DNA from: an uncultured Alphaproteobacteria bacterium
GTDB lineage: Bacteria; Pseudomonadota; Alphaproteobacteria; HIMB59; GCA-002718135
Reading direction: 5' to 3'
Assembly: GCA_902573325.1 (NCBI GenBank)
Contig: CACGJH010000002.1
Span: 1 to 64,000 of the forward strand
Length of the DNA: 64,000 bases
This document shows, piece by piece, positions 16,955 through 26,489 of the stretch (position 1 is its first letter; each line of letters begins with the position of its first letter). Below the pieces are notes generated by a model, which made no database searches, was not told the origin of the DNA, and saw nothing but the letters and a program-made list of their open reading frames with translations. The translations under genes and the position numbers were made by a program.

Positions 16955-17929
16955 TTAACTTAGATTTTTTTCACTAACAAATTTTATTAATAAATCCTCA
17001 ATTAAATTAATCTTTTGACTTTTCATATAATCATTGATTTTAGATTTATAATTTTTACTATGTGGAACTGAAAAAAAGATACTTAGTAGAGGGCTTAATA
17101 ATCTAAATATTGACTCAAAACCTAATTTTGGTTTTATATATTCAAAATAATCATTAACTATTGATTCATCAATTTGTTTATTTTGTCCATTAAAAATTCT
17201 TTTATCAACCTCTTTTAATATAAAAGGATTATTTTTAATTAATCTTCCTACCATAACACCATCAAATTCCTTTAATAGACTCTCTGCTTTATCAAGATTA
17301 TTTATACCTCCGTTGAGGATAAATGTTATATTGGGATATTTATTTTTGATTTTTTTTACAAAATTATAACTAAGAGGAGGTATTGTTCTATTACCTTGTG
17401 GACTAATACCACTGAGGATTGCATTTCTTGCATGAACATAAATAAATTTAATTCCAGTTTCTGATATTTCATCAATAAATTCTTCAAAGAATTCATAATT
17501 TAACTCTTTACCCAGACCCAATCTACATTTTAAAGTAGCTTCAATCTTATCATTTTGTAATGCTTCTATACAATTTCTAACAAGGATTTTATCCCGCATA
17601 AGACATGCACCAAAACTTCCTTTCTGTACTGCTTTACTTGGACAACCAACATTTAAATTAATTTCATCATAATTGTAATCCATTGCTATTTTTGAAGCTT
17701 TTGTTAGATCCTCTATTTCAGAACCACCTACCTGAAGAGCAACAGGGTTATTAGAGTCATTATCTATAATATTTTCTCTACTCTTTGAATAAATCAGCGA
17801 TTTTGTTGCAATCATTTCACTAAATAAAAAACTATTGTTTGATAAAATCCTATAAAGTTTCCTCGCATATGGTGTGGTATAACCCATCATTGGAGCTACG
17901 CAGAATTTTCTACTAATTTCCTTTTTCAT
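16955..17929 (-). CDS. dusA: tRNA-dihydrouridine synthase DusA
   Basis: An FMN enzyme that reduces uridine to dihydrouridine in the tRNA D-loop. The 324-residue protein opens its TIM barrel with FCVAPMMGYTTPYARKLYR, characteristic of the DusA subfamily. It has NLNVGCPSKAVQKGSFGACLM with the probable catalytic cysteine at about C109, and the flavin-phosphate site LNGGINN followed by DGVMVGRLIKNNPF. It is divergent from the carbonic anhydrase gene with 39 bases between the starts. Confidence 0.95.
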   Translation of the reverse strand: MKKEISRKFCVAPMMGYTTPYARKLYRILSNNSFLFSEMIATKSLIYSKSRENIIDNDSNNPVALQVGGSEIEDLTKASKIAMDYNYDEINLNVGCPSKAVQKGSFGACLMRDKILVRNCIEALQNDKIEATLKCRLGLGKELNYEFFEEFIDEISETGIKFIYVHARNAILSGISPQGNRTIPPLSYNFVKKIKNKYPNITFILNGGINNLDKAESLLKEFDGVMVGRLIKNNPFILKEVDKRIFNGQNKQIDESIVNDYFEYIKPKLGFESIFRLLSPLLSIFFSVPHSKNYKSKINDYMKSQKINLIEDLLIKFVSEKNLS

Positions 17930-17968
17930 TTAATTTTGCTATATAAATAATTTTTAAATAATAATATT

Positions 17969-18598
17969 ATGGAAATACCAAAATTTTTAATTGAAAGATA
18001 TAAATTCTGGAAAACGAATACCTTTGAAGATTATAAAGATATATACCAGCAAGCTTCTAAAACTCCACAAAAACCAATTGCTATGATTATTACTTGTTGT
18101 GATTCTAGAATTATTGAAAATACAATATTTGGTGGAAGTGTTGGAGATTATTTTATACATAGAAATATCGCTAATATAGTACCTTCCAAAAATGATAAGG
18201 ATCAAAATATTCAAACATTATCTGCTATAGAATATGCTTTAAAAGTTTTAAAAATTCCTAACTTAATTATTTTAGGTCATTCAAATTGTGGTGGAGTTGA
18301 GCATTTTTACAAAACATTATCAGATAAAAAAAATATAAATAATTTTGAATACATAAATCAATGGTTAAGTTGTTTACAAAATTCTTACAACAATATCCCT
18401 AATGATTTTTCAGAAATTGAACGAATAACTTTTTTTGAGCAGGAAAATATAAAACAATCAATTAAAAATTTACGTGAATATGATTTTATAAATAAATTAA
18501 TTAATGAAAATAAACTGAATGTAGTTGGTTTGTGGTATCAAATAAGTTCTGGTTTAATAAAGTATTTAGAGAATAATAGCTTTATAGATTTAGATTAA
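17969..18598 (+). CDS. Beta-class carbonic anhydrase
   Basis: Converts CO2 and bicarbonate, supplying bicarbonate for carboxylases. The 209-residue protein has the beta-class zinc ligands C43, H104 and C107 (ITCCDSR and GHSNCGG) and the catalytic dyad D45/R47. The N-terminal helix F-x-x-ERYKFWK is usual for bacterial members. Its TAA stop and the TAA of the convergent panB share the tetranucleotide TTAA (18595-18598). No signal peptide is visible, so it is cytosolic. Confidence 0.94.
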   Translation: MEIPKFLIERYKFWKTNTFEDYKDIYQQASKTPQKPIAMIITCCDSRIIENTIFGGSVGDYFIHRNIANIVPSKNDKDQNIQTLSAIEYALKVLKIPNLIILGHSNCGGVEHFYKTLSDKKNINNFEYINQWLSCLQNSYNNIPNDFSEIERITFFEQENIKQSIKNLREYDFINKLINENKLNVVGLWYQISSGLIKYLENNSFIDLD

Positions 18599-19380
18599 TT
18601 ATAACTGAATTTAGTACTAGGAAATTTTTTAAGCTTTACTTCTCGATTGTATTTCTTAACTATATTGCCTGCAATTTTGTTAAAATTATAATATTTTTTT
18701 ACAAACTTTGGTTTTTTATCATTTGTACCTAGATTTATTAAATCATCAAATACTAAAACTTGACCATCACAATGTTTTGAAGCACCTATACCTATTGTAG
18801 GTATCGAAATATTTTCTGTAATTAGTTTAGCTGTATCGGCTGTTATACATTCCAACAATACAGCTTTAGCTCCAAGTTTTTCGGATTCTTTTGCCAACCT
18901 TAATAAATTTTGTTTTTCTTTATTAGATCTTCCTAAAACTTTAATTTTATTAAAATTCTTAAAACTCTGTGGTGTTACACCTATATGAGAAATGACATTT
19001 ATTTTTTTATCTACTAAGTGTTTTAAAACAAATAGTTTTTTTTCACTAATTTCTATTTTTAATAAATCAGGCCTGCAGTGATTTAAAAGTATTTTAGCAT
19101 TTTTATATGCATCAATTTTATTATCATATGTTTTGTAAGGCATATCTAAAACTTTTAAACTTCTCTTAATTTCTTTATTCACAGCTGTCCCATGATTTTT
19201 CATCATATCCATTGTAACTGCTTGAGTATTCTTCATCCCATAGAGTGTTGAACCAAGAGAATCTCCAACTAGTATTAAATCAATTTTTCCATCTAAAATA
19301 TTTGCAATTGATGGAGTGTATGCTGTCAAACAGCTTATCGGTTTAGAAAAACTTTTGTGTAAAATTTTAATTTTCTTCAT
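18595..19380 (-). CDS. panB: 3-methyl-2-oxobutanoate hydroxymethyltransferase PanB
   Basis: First committed step of pantothenate (coenzyme A) synthesis: transfer of a hydroxymethyl group from methylenetetrahydrofolate to 2-oxoisovalerate. The 261-residue protein has the family motifs ISCLTAYTPSIA, the metal-binding LVGDSLG and HIGVTPQS, the catalytic glutamate segment AKAVLLECI and GIGASKHCDGQVLVFDDL. No panC lies beside it. It is followed in transcription by nothing on its strand; upstream is dxs, 31 bases away, so the two could be one transcript. Confidence 0.94.
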   Translation of the reverse strand: MKKIKILHKSFSKPISCLTAYTPSIANILDGKIDLILVGDSLGSTLYGMKNTQAVTMDMMKNHGTAVNKEIKRSLKVLDMPYKTYDNKIDAYKNAKILLNHCRPDLLKIEISEKKLFVLKHLVDKKINVISHIGVTPQSFKNFNKIKVLGRSNKEKQNLLRLAKESEKLGAKAVLLECITADTAKLITENISIPTIGIGASKHCDGQVLVFDDLINLGTNDKKPKFVKKYYNFNKIAGNIVKKYNREVKLKKFPSTKFSYN

Positions 19381-19411
19381 TTCTAAATTTCAATTTAACT
19401 TTTAATAAGAA

Positions 19412-21328
19412 CTAAACTTTTGATTTAAAATTCTTTAAATCAATAATTTTATTTTCATAAAAATTATTAATTTCTCTTATTATCGACTCAGTATCCATTT
19501 TAATATCGTGATATTGTTCATCTGGAGTCATATGTTCTATAAATCGATCTGGAAAAATTAAATTTTTTATCAAAATATTATTTTTTTTTGATCTAATATT
19601 ATGAACATAATGTAAAACGTGTGATGAAAATCCACCTATAGAACCTTCTTCTATAGTTAAAATATACTTATGGTTATTTAATAAGTTATCTATTAATCGT
19701 GTATCTAATGGTTTTGCAAATCTTGCATCTGCAATAGTAGGATAAATATTATTTTGATTAAGAAACTTCCTAGCTTCAATACATTTTTCTAGTCTCGTTC
19801 CTAAATTTAAGATAGCAACATCTTCACCTTCAATTAGAATATACCCCTTACCTATTTCTATATCTGAGGGCTGATTATTAAATAACTCATCTGAACCTGT
19901 TCCTCTAGGAAATCTAAAAGCAGATGGTGTGTCATTTATTTCACAAGACAACTCTATCATTTTTGATAATTCTACTTGATTGCTAGGTGCCATAACAATA
20001 AAATTTGGTAGTGTAGCTAAATAGGTAATATCAAATGACCCTGCATGAGTAGGACCATCTGAACCAACTAGCCCCGCTCTATCAATTGCAAATCTAACAG
20101 GCAATTTCTGAATAGCTACATCATGCACTATTTGATCATAAGCTCTTTGTAAAAATGTTGAATAGATTGCAACAAATGGTTTAAAACCCTCTGTTGCCAA
20201 TCCAGCTGCCATTGTAACAGCATGTTGTTCTGCGATACCCACATCAAAAAATCTTTTTTCAAATTTTTTTTGAAATAACTTCAATCCTGTTCCAGACATC
20301 ATTGCAGCTGTTATTGCAACAATTTTTTCATCATTTTCAGCAAGTTTTGTTAATTTTTCTCCAAAGACATTTGAATAAGTTTTTAAATTTGTTTTTTTAA
20401 CTGAATTACCTGTATCAATATCAAACTTTTCTACACCGTGAAATTTATCTTCCGATTTTTCTGCAGGACTGTATCCTTTGCCTTTTTTAGTTATGCAGTG
20501 AAGAAAAATTGGTTTATCGAATTTGTTATCTCTTATATTTTCAAGAACTGACACCATATCGTCTATATTGTGACCATCTATAGGGCCAAGATAATAAAAA
20601 CCTAATTCCTCAAATAAAGTACCTCCAGAGATAAGTCCTTTAGAATATTCTTCTGTTCTATAAAGAGTATTTGAAAGATTTGATGGTAAAGTTTTAGAAA
20701 TTTTTTTGATAATATTTCTTAAGCCTGAGTAAGATTTAGATGAAAGCAATCTAGTTAGATATGTACTCATAGCACCAACAGGTTTGTCTATTGACATTTT
20801 GTTATCATTTAAAATAACAATTAAACCTTTTTTTTGTGCACCTGCGTTGTTTAATCCTTCATATGCTAATCCTGCACTTAAGGCACCATCACCAACAACG
20901 CATATAACTTTTGAGTTGTCTTTATTTATATCTTTAGCAGCCTTAATTCCCAACCCAGCTGATACTGCTGTTGAACTATGGGCTGTGCCAAAGGGATCAT
21001 ATTCACTTTCTGACCTTCTTACAAAACCATAAACACCATCTTTTTTTCTAAGTGTATCTATATTTTTTTTCCTACCTGTAATAATTTTATGAGGATAAGC
21101 TTGATGTCCCACATCCCAGATTAATTTATCATGTGGAGTGTTAAAGACATAGTGGATTGCTACAGTTAATTCGACAACACCTAAACCAGCGCCTAGATGA
21201 CCACCTGTTTTGGAAACAGTCTCAATTGTTTTAGCTCTTAATTCTTCTGAGATTTGCTTTAGATGTTTCTTTTTAAATTCTCTTAAGTCTGATGGAAAAT
21301 TAATTTTATCTAAAAGCTCATAATCCAT
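19412..21328 (-). CDS. dxs: 1-deoxy-D-xylulose-5-phosphate synthase Dxs
   Basis: The thiamine-diphosphate enzyme that condenses pyruvate and glyceraldehyde 3-phosphate at the entry of the MEP isoprenoid pathway. The 638-residue length is standard. Motifs seen include GHLGAGLGVVELTVAIHYVF, WDVGHQAYPHKIITGR, the ThDP/Mg site GDGALSAGLAYEGLNNAG, DIGIAEQH-like DVGIAEQHAVTMAAGLA with the catalytic glutamate, and DRAGLVGSDGPTHAGSFD. Divergent from the M29 peptidase gene across 139 bases that hold promoters for both, though I see no strong consensus. Confidence 0.97.
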   Translation of the reverse strand: MDYELLDKINFPSDLREFKKKHLKQISEELRAKTIETVSKTGGHLGAGLGVVELTVAIHYVFNTPHDKLIWDVGHQAYPHKIITGRKKNIDTLRKKDGVYGFVRRSESEYDPFGTAHSSTAVSAGLGIKAAKDINKDNSKVICVVGDGALSAGLAYEGLNNAGAQKKGLIVILNDNKMSIDKPVGAMSTYLTRLLSSKSYSGLRNIIKKISKTLPSNLSNTLYRTEEYSKGLISGGTLFEELGFYYLGPIDGHNIDDMVSVLENIRDNKFDKPIFLHCITKKGKGYSPAEKSEDKFHGVEKFDIDTGNSVKKTNLKTYSNVFGEKLTKLAENDEKIVAITAAMMSGTGLKLFQKKFEKRFFDVGIAEQHAVTMAAGLATEGFKPFVAIYSTFLQRAYDQIVHDVAIQKLPVRFAIDRAGLVGSDGPTHAGSFDITYLATLPNFIVMAPSNQVELSKMIELSCEINDTPSAFRFPRGTGSDELFNNQPSDIEIGKGYILIEGEDVAILNLGTRLEKCIEARKFLNQNNIYPTIADARFAKPLDTRLIDNLLNNHKYILTIEEGSIGGFSSHVLHYVHNIRSKKNNILIKNLIFPDRFIEHMTPDEQYHDIKMDTESIIREINNFYENKIIDLKNFKSKV

Positions 21329-21467
21329 AATTTAGTTTACTATTTTTACCTAGATTTGATATTTTTATATCTCCAAAAAAACAAGAGTTTGTGGAAAGAT
21401 TTTTTAGGTAAATTTTAAAATTAAAATCTCTAGACTTTTTAGAATTTAAAAACTAATTATATCATTA

Positions 21468-22706
21468 ATGTTTTACGATGTAGATTCAAAAAAAATTGAT
21501 AAACTTGCATATCTATCCATTAAAAGAGGGGTTGCACTTCAAAAAGGTCAAAACCTCTTAATAACAGCACCGTTAGAGTCTTTACCTTTAGTTAGGAAAA
21601 TAGTTGAATATGCTTACAAAGAAGGGGCTGGACTTGTGACTCCACTCTTCAATGATTCTGATATTACATTATCTCGATTTAAGTATGGAAATGATGAATC
21701 TTTCCATGTTGCAGCAAATTGGCTTTATAATGGTATGGGTGAAGCTTTTGATAACAATACAGCTAGAATGGCCATTGCTGGTGATGATCCCATGCTATTA
21801 TCTGAAATTGATCCTGATAAAGTTTCGCGTGCAAATAAAGCTAATGCTGTTGCATACAAACCAGCTAGAGAAAGAATTACTGAATTTAAAATTAACTGGA
21901 ATATAATTTCATGGCCAGGAAAAGCATGGGCAAAAAGAGTCTTCCCAGATCTTGATGATAGTGAAGCAATTAAAAAATTAGGAGATGCAATATTTCATGC
22001 ATCAAGAGTTAGCAATGATGATCCTGTATCTGAATGGGACCAGCATAATAAAAATTTAAGAGATAAAACAGATTGGTTAAATGATAAAAATTTTCATTCT
22101 TTAAAATACTCTGGTCCTGGAACATCTTTAACAGTAGGTCTTGCTGATGATCATGAATGGATGGGCGGCGCTTCAGAAGCACAAAATGGAATTATTTGTA
22201 ATCCAAATATCCCATCTGAAGAAGTATTCACAACTCCTCACGCTAGTCGTGTAAATGGTGAAGTTTGTTCAACCAAACCTCTATCTTATCAAGGAACACT
22301 AATTGAAGATATTAACGTTCGTTTTGAAGATGGTAAAATTGTTGATGCAAAATCTTCTACAGGACAAGATGTTTTATTAAAAGTTCTTGATTCAGATGAA
22401 GGCTCAAGAAGACTTGGTGAAGTAGCCTTAGTTCCAAATAGTTCACCGATTTCGCAATTAGGAATAACTTTCTATAACACTCTATTTGATGAAAATGCTG
22501 CTTCTCATATTGCTTTAGGACAGTGTTACTCAAAATGTTTCAAATCCAAAAAAGACTTATCGAAAGATGAAATTACTCAAAGAGGTGGTAATTCAAGTAT
22601 GATACACATTGATTGGATGATTGGCTCAGGCAAAATTGATGTCGACGGTGTTGATAAGGATGGCGTTGTAACGCCTATATTTAAACAAGGAGAATGGTGT
22701 AATTAA
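21468..22706 (+). CDS. M29 family metallo-aminopeptidase
   Basis: A 412-residue cytosolic aminopeptidase of the thermophilic aminopeptidase T/PepS family, which removes N-terminal residues from peptides. Metal-binding and catalytic stretches visible are EEVFTTPHASRVNG (metal-ligand glutamate), RRLGEVALVPNSSPIS, NAASHIALGQCYS with a ligand histidine, and MIHIDWMIGSG with the HxD pair. It is a single-gene unit, with the small MFS-linked ORF converging 5 bases after it. It could serve peptide recycling or nutrition. Confidence 0.92.
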   Translation: MFYDVDSKKIDKLAYLSIKRGVALQKGQNLLITAPLESLPLVRKIVEYAYKEGAGLVTPLFNDSDITLSRFKYGNDESFHVAANWLYNGMGEAFDNNTARMAIAGDDPMLLSEIDPDKVSRANKANAVAYKPARERITEFKINWNIISWPGKAWAKRVFPDLDDSEAIKKLGDAIFHASRVSNDDPVSEWDQHNKNLRDKTDWLNDKNFHSLKYSGPGTSLTVGLADDHEWMGGASEAQNGIICNPNIPSEEVFTTPHASRVNGEVCSTKPLSYQGTLIEDINVRFEDGKIVDAKSSTGQDVLLKVLDSDEGSRRLGEVALVPNSSPISQLGITFYNTLFDENAASHIALGQCYSKCFKSKKDLSKDEITQRGGNSSMIHIDWMIGSGKIDVDGVDKDGVVTPIFKQGEWCN

Positions 22707-22711
22707 TTCTA

Positions 22712-22834
22712 CTATTGTTTTAAATAAGGTCCAAAGCTAAGATCTAGACCTACACCAACTCTTGCTAATGAATAAATAATAACTAAGAAAAAAATTACTA
22801 TAATTAAGTTTCGTATAATCTTTTTTTCATCCAT
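22712..22834 (-). CDS. Small single-span membrane protein downstream of the MFS gene (40 residues)
   Basis: A 40-residue ORF starts 4 bases after the MFS stop and ends in TAG. It has a basic N terminus (MDEKKIIRN), one continuous hydrophobic helix (about 10-22) and the polar tail SLARVGVGLDLSFGPYLKQ. I recognise no family. Position, ATG start and membrane topology suggest a real co-transcribed small protein, perhaps a transporter accessory. It may be a chance ORF, as only 40 codons are open. Confidence 0.55.
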   Translation of the reverse strand: MDEKKIIRNLIIVIFFLVIIYSLARVGVGLDLSFGPYLKQ

Positions 22835-22838
22835 AAAA

Positions 22839-24092
22839 TTACGCAGTTTGTATATTTTTATTAGATAATGGTTTTTCTCTAATTGGTAAATGGATTATTG
22901 CAGAAAAAGCACCTACTCCTATACCAACCCACCATACAATATCATAACTTCCATAGATATCATAAAATAGACCACCTAACCAAACACCTACAAAAGATCC
23001 TAGCTGATGAGAAAAAAATACAATGCCATATAATGTACCCATAAATTTTAATCCATAAATATGACCTATAATTCCTGAAGTTAAAGGAACTGTTGCTAAC
23101 CATAAAGCACCCATAACTATTGAAAATATTGCAATAGATGTTGGTGTAATAGGTAGTAAGATAAATAAAATTGCCGCAATAGTCCTTCCCGTATAAATTA
23201 AAGATAAAAGATATTTCTTATAATGCCCCTTTCCTAAAGCGCCGGCAATCAAACAGCCAATTATATTAAATAATCCTATAAGAGCCATAGATAATGCCCC
23301 TAAACCTTCCACAGAACTACAAACCAAACTTATTAAACTTCCTTCTAAAATTGGACTACTAGATTCAACAATAAATGCAGGAAAATGTGCAGTGATAAAT
23401 GCTAACTGAAAGCCACAAGAAAAAAAACCAAAGAATAACATTGAATACGTTGGGTCTTTTAATGCAACAAATACAGCATCAGTAATTTTTTCATTTTCAT
23501 TATTAATATTAGTATTTGATAATTCTGTTTTTAAAATTGGAACAAGAATCAGTGTTATTAATAATATAATTGAAAAGATTTCAAACACTGAAGACCAAGG
23601 CAAAAAAGATAATAAAATAGAAGCAAGTGGTGGACCAACCACTTGTCCAGCTGATCCCGCAGCAGTTGTAATACCTAGTGCCAAAGATCTTTTTTCTGGA
23701 GATGTAGCTCTTCCAACTACTGCCAAAATTGGACCAAAACCACTACCAGCTATTCCAAATCCAATTAATAGGTTTAAGGTTTGATGCGCCTCTGGAGTTG
23801 TGGCAGTACTACTTATAAAAATTCCAATTGCATAAAGAATTAAACCTAGTGCAATTGCTTTTCTATCACCATACTTTTCAGCAAAAGCACTAAATAAAGG
23901 AGTGCCTATACCCCAAGCTAAATTTTGAATAGCAATGGCAAGAGAGAACTCTGATCGGTTCCATAAAAAATCAGAAGCAATAGGAATTTGAAATAGACCA
24001 AATGTTGAACGGATTGCAAAACTTATTAGAAGAATTACGCTTCCACCAATCAGAATAGGAGTAAATACAGAATTAACTCTCTCATCTTTCAT
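22839..24092 (-). CDS. MFS transporter
   Basis: A 417-residue major facilitator with about 12 membrane segments. The N half has the usual loop 2-3 motif in the form AEKYGDRKAIALG, and a GxxGxGxGP-type motif C analogue, GFGIAGSGFGPILAVVGRA, lies in helix 5. Similarity in layout is to monocarboxylate/oxalate-formate type MFS proteins, but the substrate is unknown. The central loop NTNINNENEK is short and polar. It is followed by the 40-residue membrane ORF and lies downstream of gcrA by 50 bases. Confidence 0.9.
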   Translation of the reverse strand: MKDERVNSVFTPILIGGSVILLISFAIRSTFGLFQIPIASDFLWNRSEFSLAIAIQNLAWGIGTPLFSAFAEKYGDRKAIALGLILYAIGIFISSTATTPEAHQTLNLLIGFGIAGSGFGPILAVVGRATSPEKRSLALGITTAAGSAGQVVGPPLASILLSFLPWSSVFEIFSIILLITLILVPILKTELSNTNINNENEKITDAVFVALKDPTYSMLFFGFFSCGFQLAFITAHFPAFIVESSSPILEGSLISLVCSSVEGLGALSMALIGLFNIIGCLIAGALGKGHYKKYLLSLIYTGRTIAAILFILLPITPTSIAIFSIVMGALWLATVPLTSGIIGHIYGLKFMGTLYGIVFFSHQLGSFVGVWLGGLFYDIYGSYDIVWWVGIGVGAFSAIIHLPIREKPLSNKNIQTA

Positions 24093-24142
24093 ATTTTAAT
24101 AGATAACAGGAAGAATTTTTATTTCTAGAATTTTTATTATTA

Positions 24143-24613
24143 TTAAATCGTATTATTTAATTCTGTCTTTTCGTTTTCTTCTTTTTCAGGAACAACATAT
24201 GCAACAGCACAATGATCTAAACAATAAGGCTTATCTTCAAATCTATCTTTACCACAAAAACGAAAGTCGGCTTCATCAGGATGACCTTCAGGCCATTCAC
24301 AACCTCTCTTTGGAGCTGCAGTGAATATATTTTTAACCACCGGTTGGAAAACAGCAGGCTCTGTAGCGACAATCTCTGGTTCTTTGGTGCTTTCAAAATT
24401 TAATTTTGGCATTACTGGAGATCTAGCTTTTTTTCGATCAGGCTTCACAGCTGTTCTTCTTATAGGTGATGGTCTTCTCTCTAGTCCAATTCTATGAGCT
24501 TTTCCAACCACTGCATTTTTAGTGAAACCTAATAATTTTCCAATTTGAGCTGTTGGTAGACCTTGGTCCCACAAATCTCTAAGTTTTGCTACATTATTAT
24601 CATCCCAAGGCAT
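24143..24613 (-). CDS. gcrA: GcrA cell cycle regulator
   Basis: A 156-residue GcrA-family transcription factor specific to alphaproteobacteria. The N-terminal helix-turn-helix is MPWDDNNVAKLRDLWDQGLP followed by IGKLLGFTKNAVVGKAHRIGL. A proline/lysine-rich linker leads to the sigma-70-binding C-terminal domain, with CEWPEGHPDEADFRFCG and KPYCLDHCAVAY. In Caulobacter GcrA works with sigma-70 at promoters carrying CcrM-methylated GANTC. I start at the ATG at 24611-24613, behind GGAG; a TTG six bases upstream is open but poorer. ccrM is not in this window. Confidence 0.94.
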   Translation of the reverse strand: MPWDDNNVAKLRDLWDQGLPTAQIGKLLGFTKNAVVGKAHRIGLERRPSPIRRTAVKPDRKKARSPVMPKLNFESTKEPEIVATEPAVFQPVVKNIFTAAPKRGCEWPEGHPDEADFRFCGKDRFEDKPYCLDHCAVAYVVPEKEENEKTELNNTI

Positions 24614-24751
24614 AATCAAACTCCATTACTACATTTAGTAGTCTAAAAAAGGTTTAATATACTAAATATATGTATTAAAAAAGATAAAACTGCAAATTTT
24701 TAAAAAAAATCAATGATTTCCAGCATTTTTTTTATATACATGTGAATAGAA

Positions 24752-25948
24752 ATGAAAGAATTAAGAGATCTAGACTGTAAAAATAAAAAAATAATTGTTC
24801 GAGTTGATTTAAACGTACCAGTTTTGGAAGGGACAATTACAGATCATTCAAGAATTCATGCTATTTTACCGACACTAGAAAAACTAATTAAAAATAAAAA
24901 TAAGATATTCTTAATTGCTCATTTTGGCCGACCTAAAGGTCAAGTTAATAAAACGTATTCCATTGAGTTTTTATGTTCAGAATTAAAAAAATTTTTAAAT
25001 TTAAACACAATTCATTTTTTAGCTAACTGTGAAAAAAAAATAATTGAGACAAAAATTGCTGAAATGGACAAAGGGGAGATTTGTCTATTAGAAAATATTC
25101 GTTTTAATGCTGAAGAAGAAAAAAATGATCTTAATTTTTCAAAATTATTAGCTTCTAGTTTTGACATATATATTAATGACGCGTTTTCTGCATCTCATCG
25201 CAATCATGCATCTATAGTAGGTATTACTAAATACATACCTTCATACGCTGGATTAAGTTTCTCAAAAGAAATTGAAAATTTAGATAAATTTTTAGAAAAT
25301 TCAAATAAACCAAATTTAGCAATTATAGGCGGCTCAAAGGTTTCAACAAAAATAAAAGTTTTAGAAAATATAGTTGAAATTTTTGACTCTTTAGTGATTG
25401 GTGGTGCAATGGCTAATACCTTTTTGTTATCAAATAATTATAACGTTGGTTCTTCTCTAGTAGAAAATGATTTTATTGAACTATCAAAAAAGATACAAAA
25501 AAAAGCAGAATCAAAAAATTGCAAAATACTTTTACCAATTGATGGTGTTTGCTCAAAAACAATAAAAGATAGAGTAAATGTTAAGACTTATTCAATTAAT
25601 AATATTCCAAATAACCAAATGATATTAGATGTTGGTGAGCAAACAACAAAACTAATTTCAGATGAAATATTAAAATCTAAATCAATTTTATGGAATGGGC
25701 CTTTAGGCGCATTTGAGTATAGTCCATTTGATAAAAGTACAATTTCAGTTGCAAATATTATACAAAATTATTCAAGTAAATCTCAATTAGATGCGCTAGC
25801 AGGAGGAGGAGATACACTTGCAGCAATAAAAAAAGCTAAAGCCAATGATGCATTTAAATATTTATCTACAGCTGGGGGTGCATTTTTAGAGTGGCTTGAG
25901 GGAAATAAATCACCAGGATTTATAGCACTAAGAGAAAACAATTTTTAA
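24752..25948 (+). CDS. pgk: Phosphoglycerate kinase
   Basis: Interconverts 1,3-bisphosphoglycerate plus ADP with 3-phosphoglycerate plus ATP. The 398-residue protein has the N-domain signature KKIIVRVDLNVPV, the substrate arginine segment HFGRPKG, NDAFSASHRNHASIVG, and the nucleotide-binding C domain with AIIGGSKVSTK, LWNGPLGAFE and GGGDTLAAI. It stands alone: no gap or fba is adjacent. It converges on yciB with one base between the stops. Confidence 0.96.
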   Translation: MKELRDLDCKNKKIIVRVDLNVPVLEGTITDHSRIHAILPTLEKLIKNKNKIFLIAHFGRPKGQVNKTYSIEFLCSELKKFLNLNTIHFLANCEKKIIETKIAEMDKGEICLLENIRFNAEEEKNDLNFSKLLASSFDIYINDAFSASHRNHASIVGITKYIPSYAGLSFSKEIENLDKFLENSNKPNLAIIGGSKVSTKIKVLENIVEIFDSLVIGGAMANTFLLSNNYNVGSSLVENDFIELSKKIQKKAESKNCKILLPIDGVCSKTIKDRVNVKTYSINNIPNNQMILDVGEQTTKLISDEILKSKSILWNGPLGAFEYSPFDKSTISVANIIQNYSSKSQLDALAGGGDTLAAIKKAKANDAFKYLSTAGGAFLEWLEGNKSPGFIALRENNF

Positions 25949-25949
25949 C

Positions 25950-26489
25950 TTAATCTTCAATTTGATATTTTTTAATTAAAGGGAATTGTGTCATCGTAAA
26001 AATAAACGTAATTGGCAAGATACCAAAAACTTTAAAATTTACCCAAACATCAGTACTTTGTGTTCTCCAAACAATTTCATTTAAAACAGCAAGTGCAACA
26101 AAAAAAGCAATCCACCTTTGAGTTAATATTCTCCATCCGTCTTCTTCTAGTTTAAGTGCAGCACCTAAAAGATACTTTAAAAGAGGTTTTTTAACAATCA
26201 CTCCTCCATATAAAATTAATGCGAAGACCATATTTATTATTGTTGGTTTCATTTTAATAAAAATTTCATTATCAAAATAAATTGTTAGACCTCCAAATAT
26301 TAATACAATCGCAGCCCCAAGAGTTGGCATAATTGGTATTTTTTTTTCAAGTATATATGAAATGATTACTGAAATTACAGTTGCAATCATAAGAGGAAGT
26401 ATTGCTTCTTGAAGACCACTTCTTGTATAAAAAATAAAAAATACTGCAAGCGGCCCTATATCAATTAATAATTTGAAAACTGAATTCAT
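25950..26489 (-). CDS. yciB: YciB/IspA-type septation inner membrane protein A
   Basis: A 179-residue protein with about five membrane helices. It begins LLIDIGPLAVFFIFYTR, and the stretch WRILTQRWIAFFVALAVLNEIVWR matches the conserved core of the YciB (intracellular septation protein A) family. Members affect cell-envelope synthesis and division; the molecular activity is unknown. Its start overlaps the ftsY end by 4 bases, so it is translated with the ftsY transcript. Confidence 0.92.
   Translation of the reverse strand: MNSVFKLLIDIGPLAVFFIFYTRSGLQEAILPLMIATVISVIISYILEKKIPIMPTLGAAIVLIFGGLTIYFDNEIFIKMKPTIINMVFALILYGGVIVKKPLLKYLLGAALKLEEDGWRILTQRWIAFFVALAVLNEIVWRTQSTDVWVNFKVFGILPITFIFTMTQFPLIKKYQIED

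Noticed and set aside
24614-24619. TTG start two codons upstream in gcrA
   Set aside because: The ATG at 24611-24613 follows GGAG at good spacing and gives the family's standard opening.
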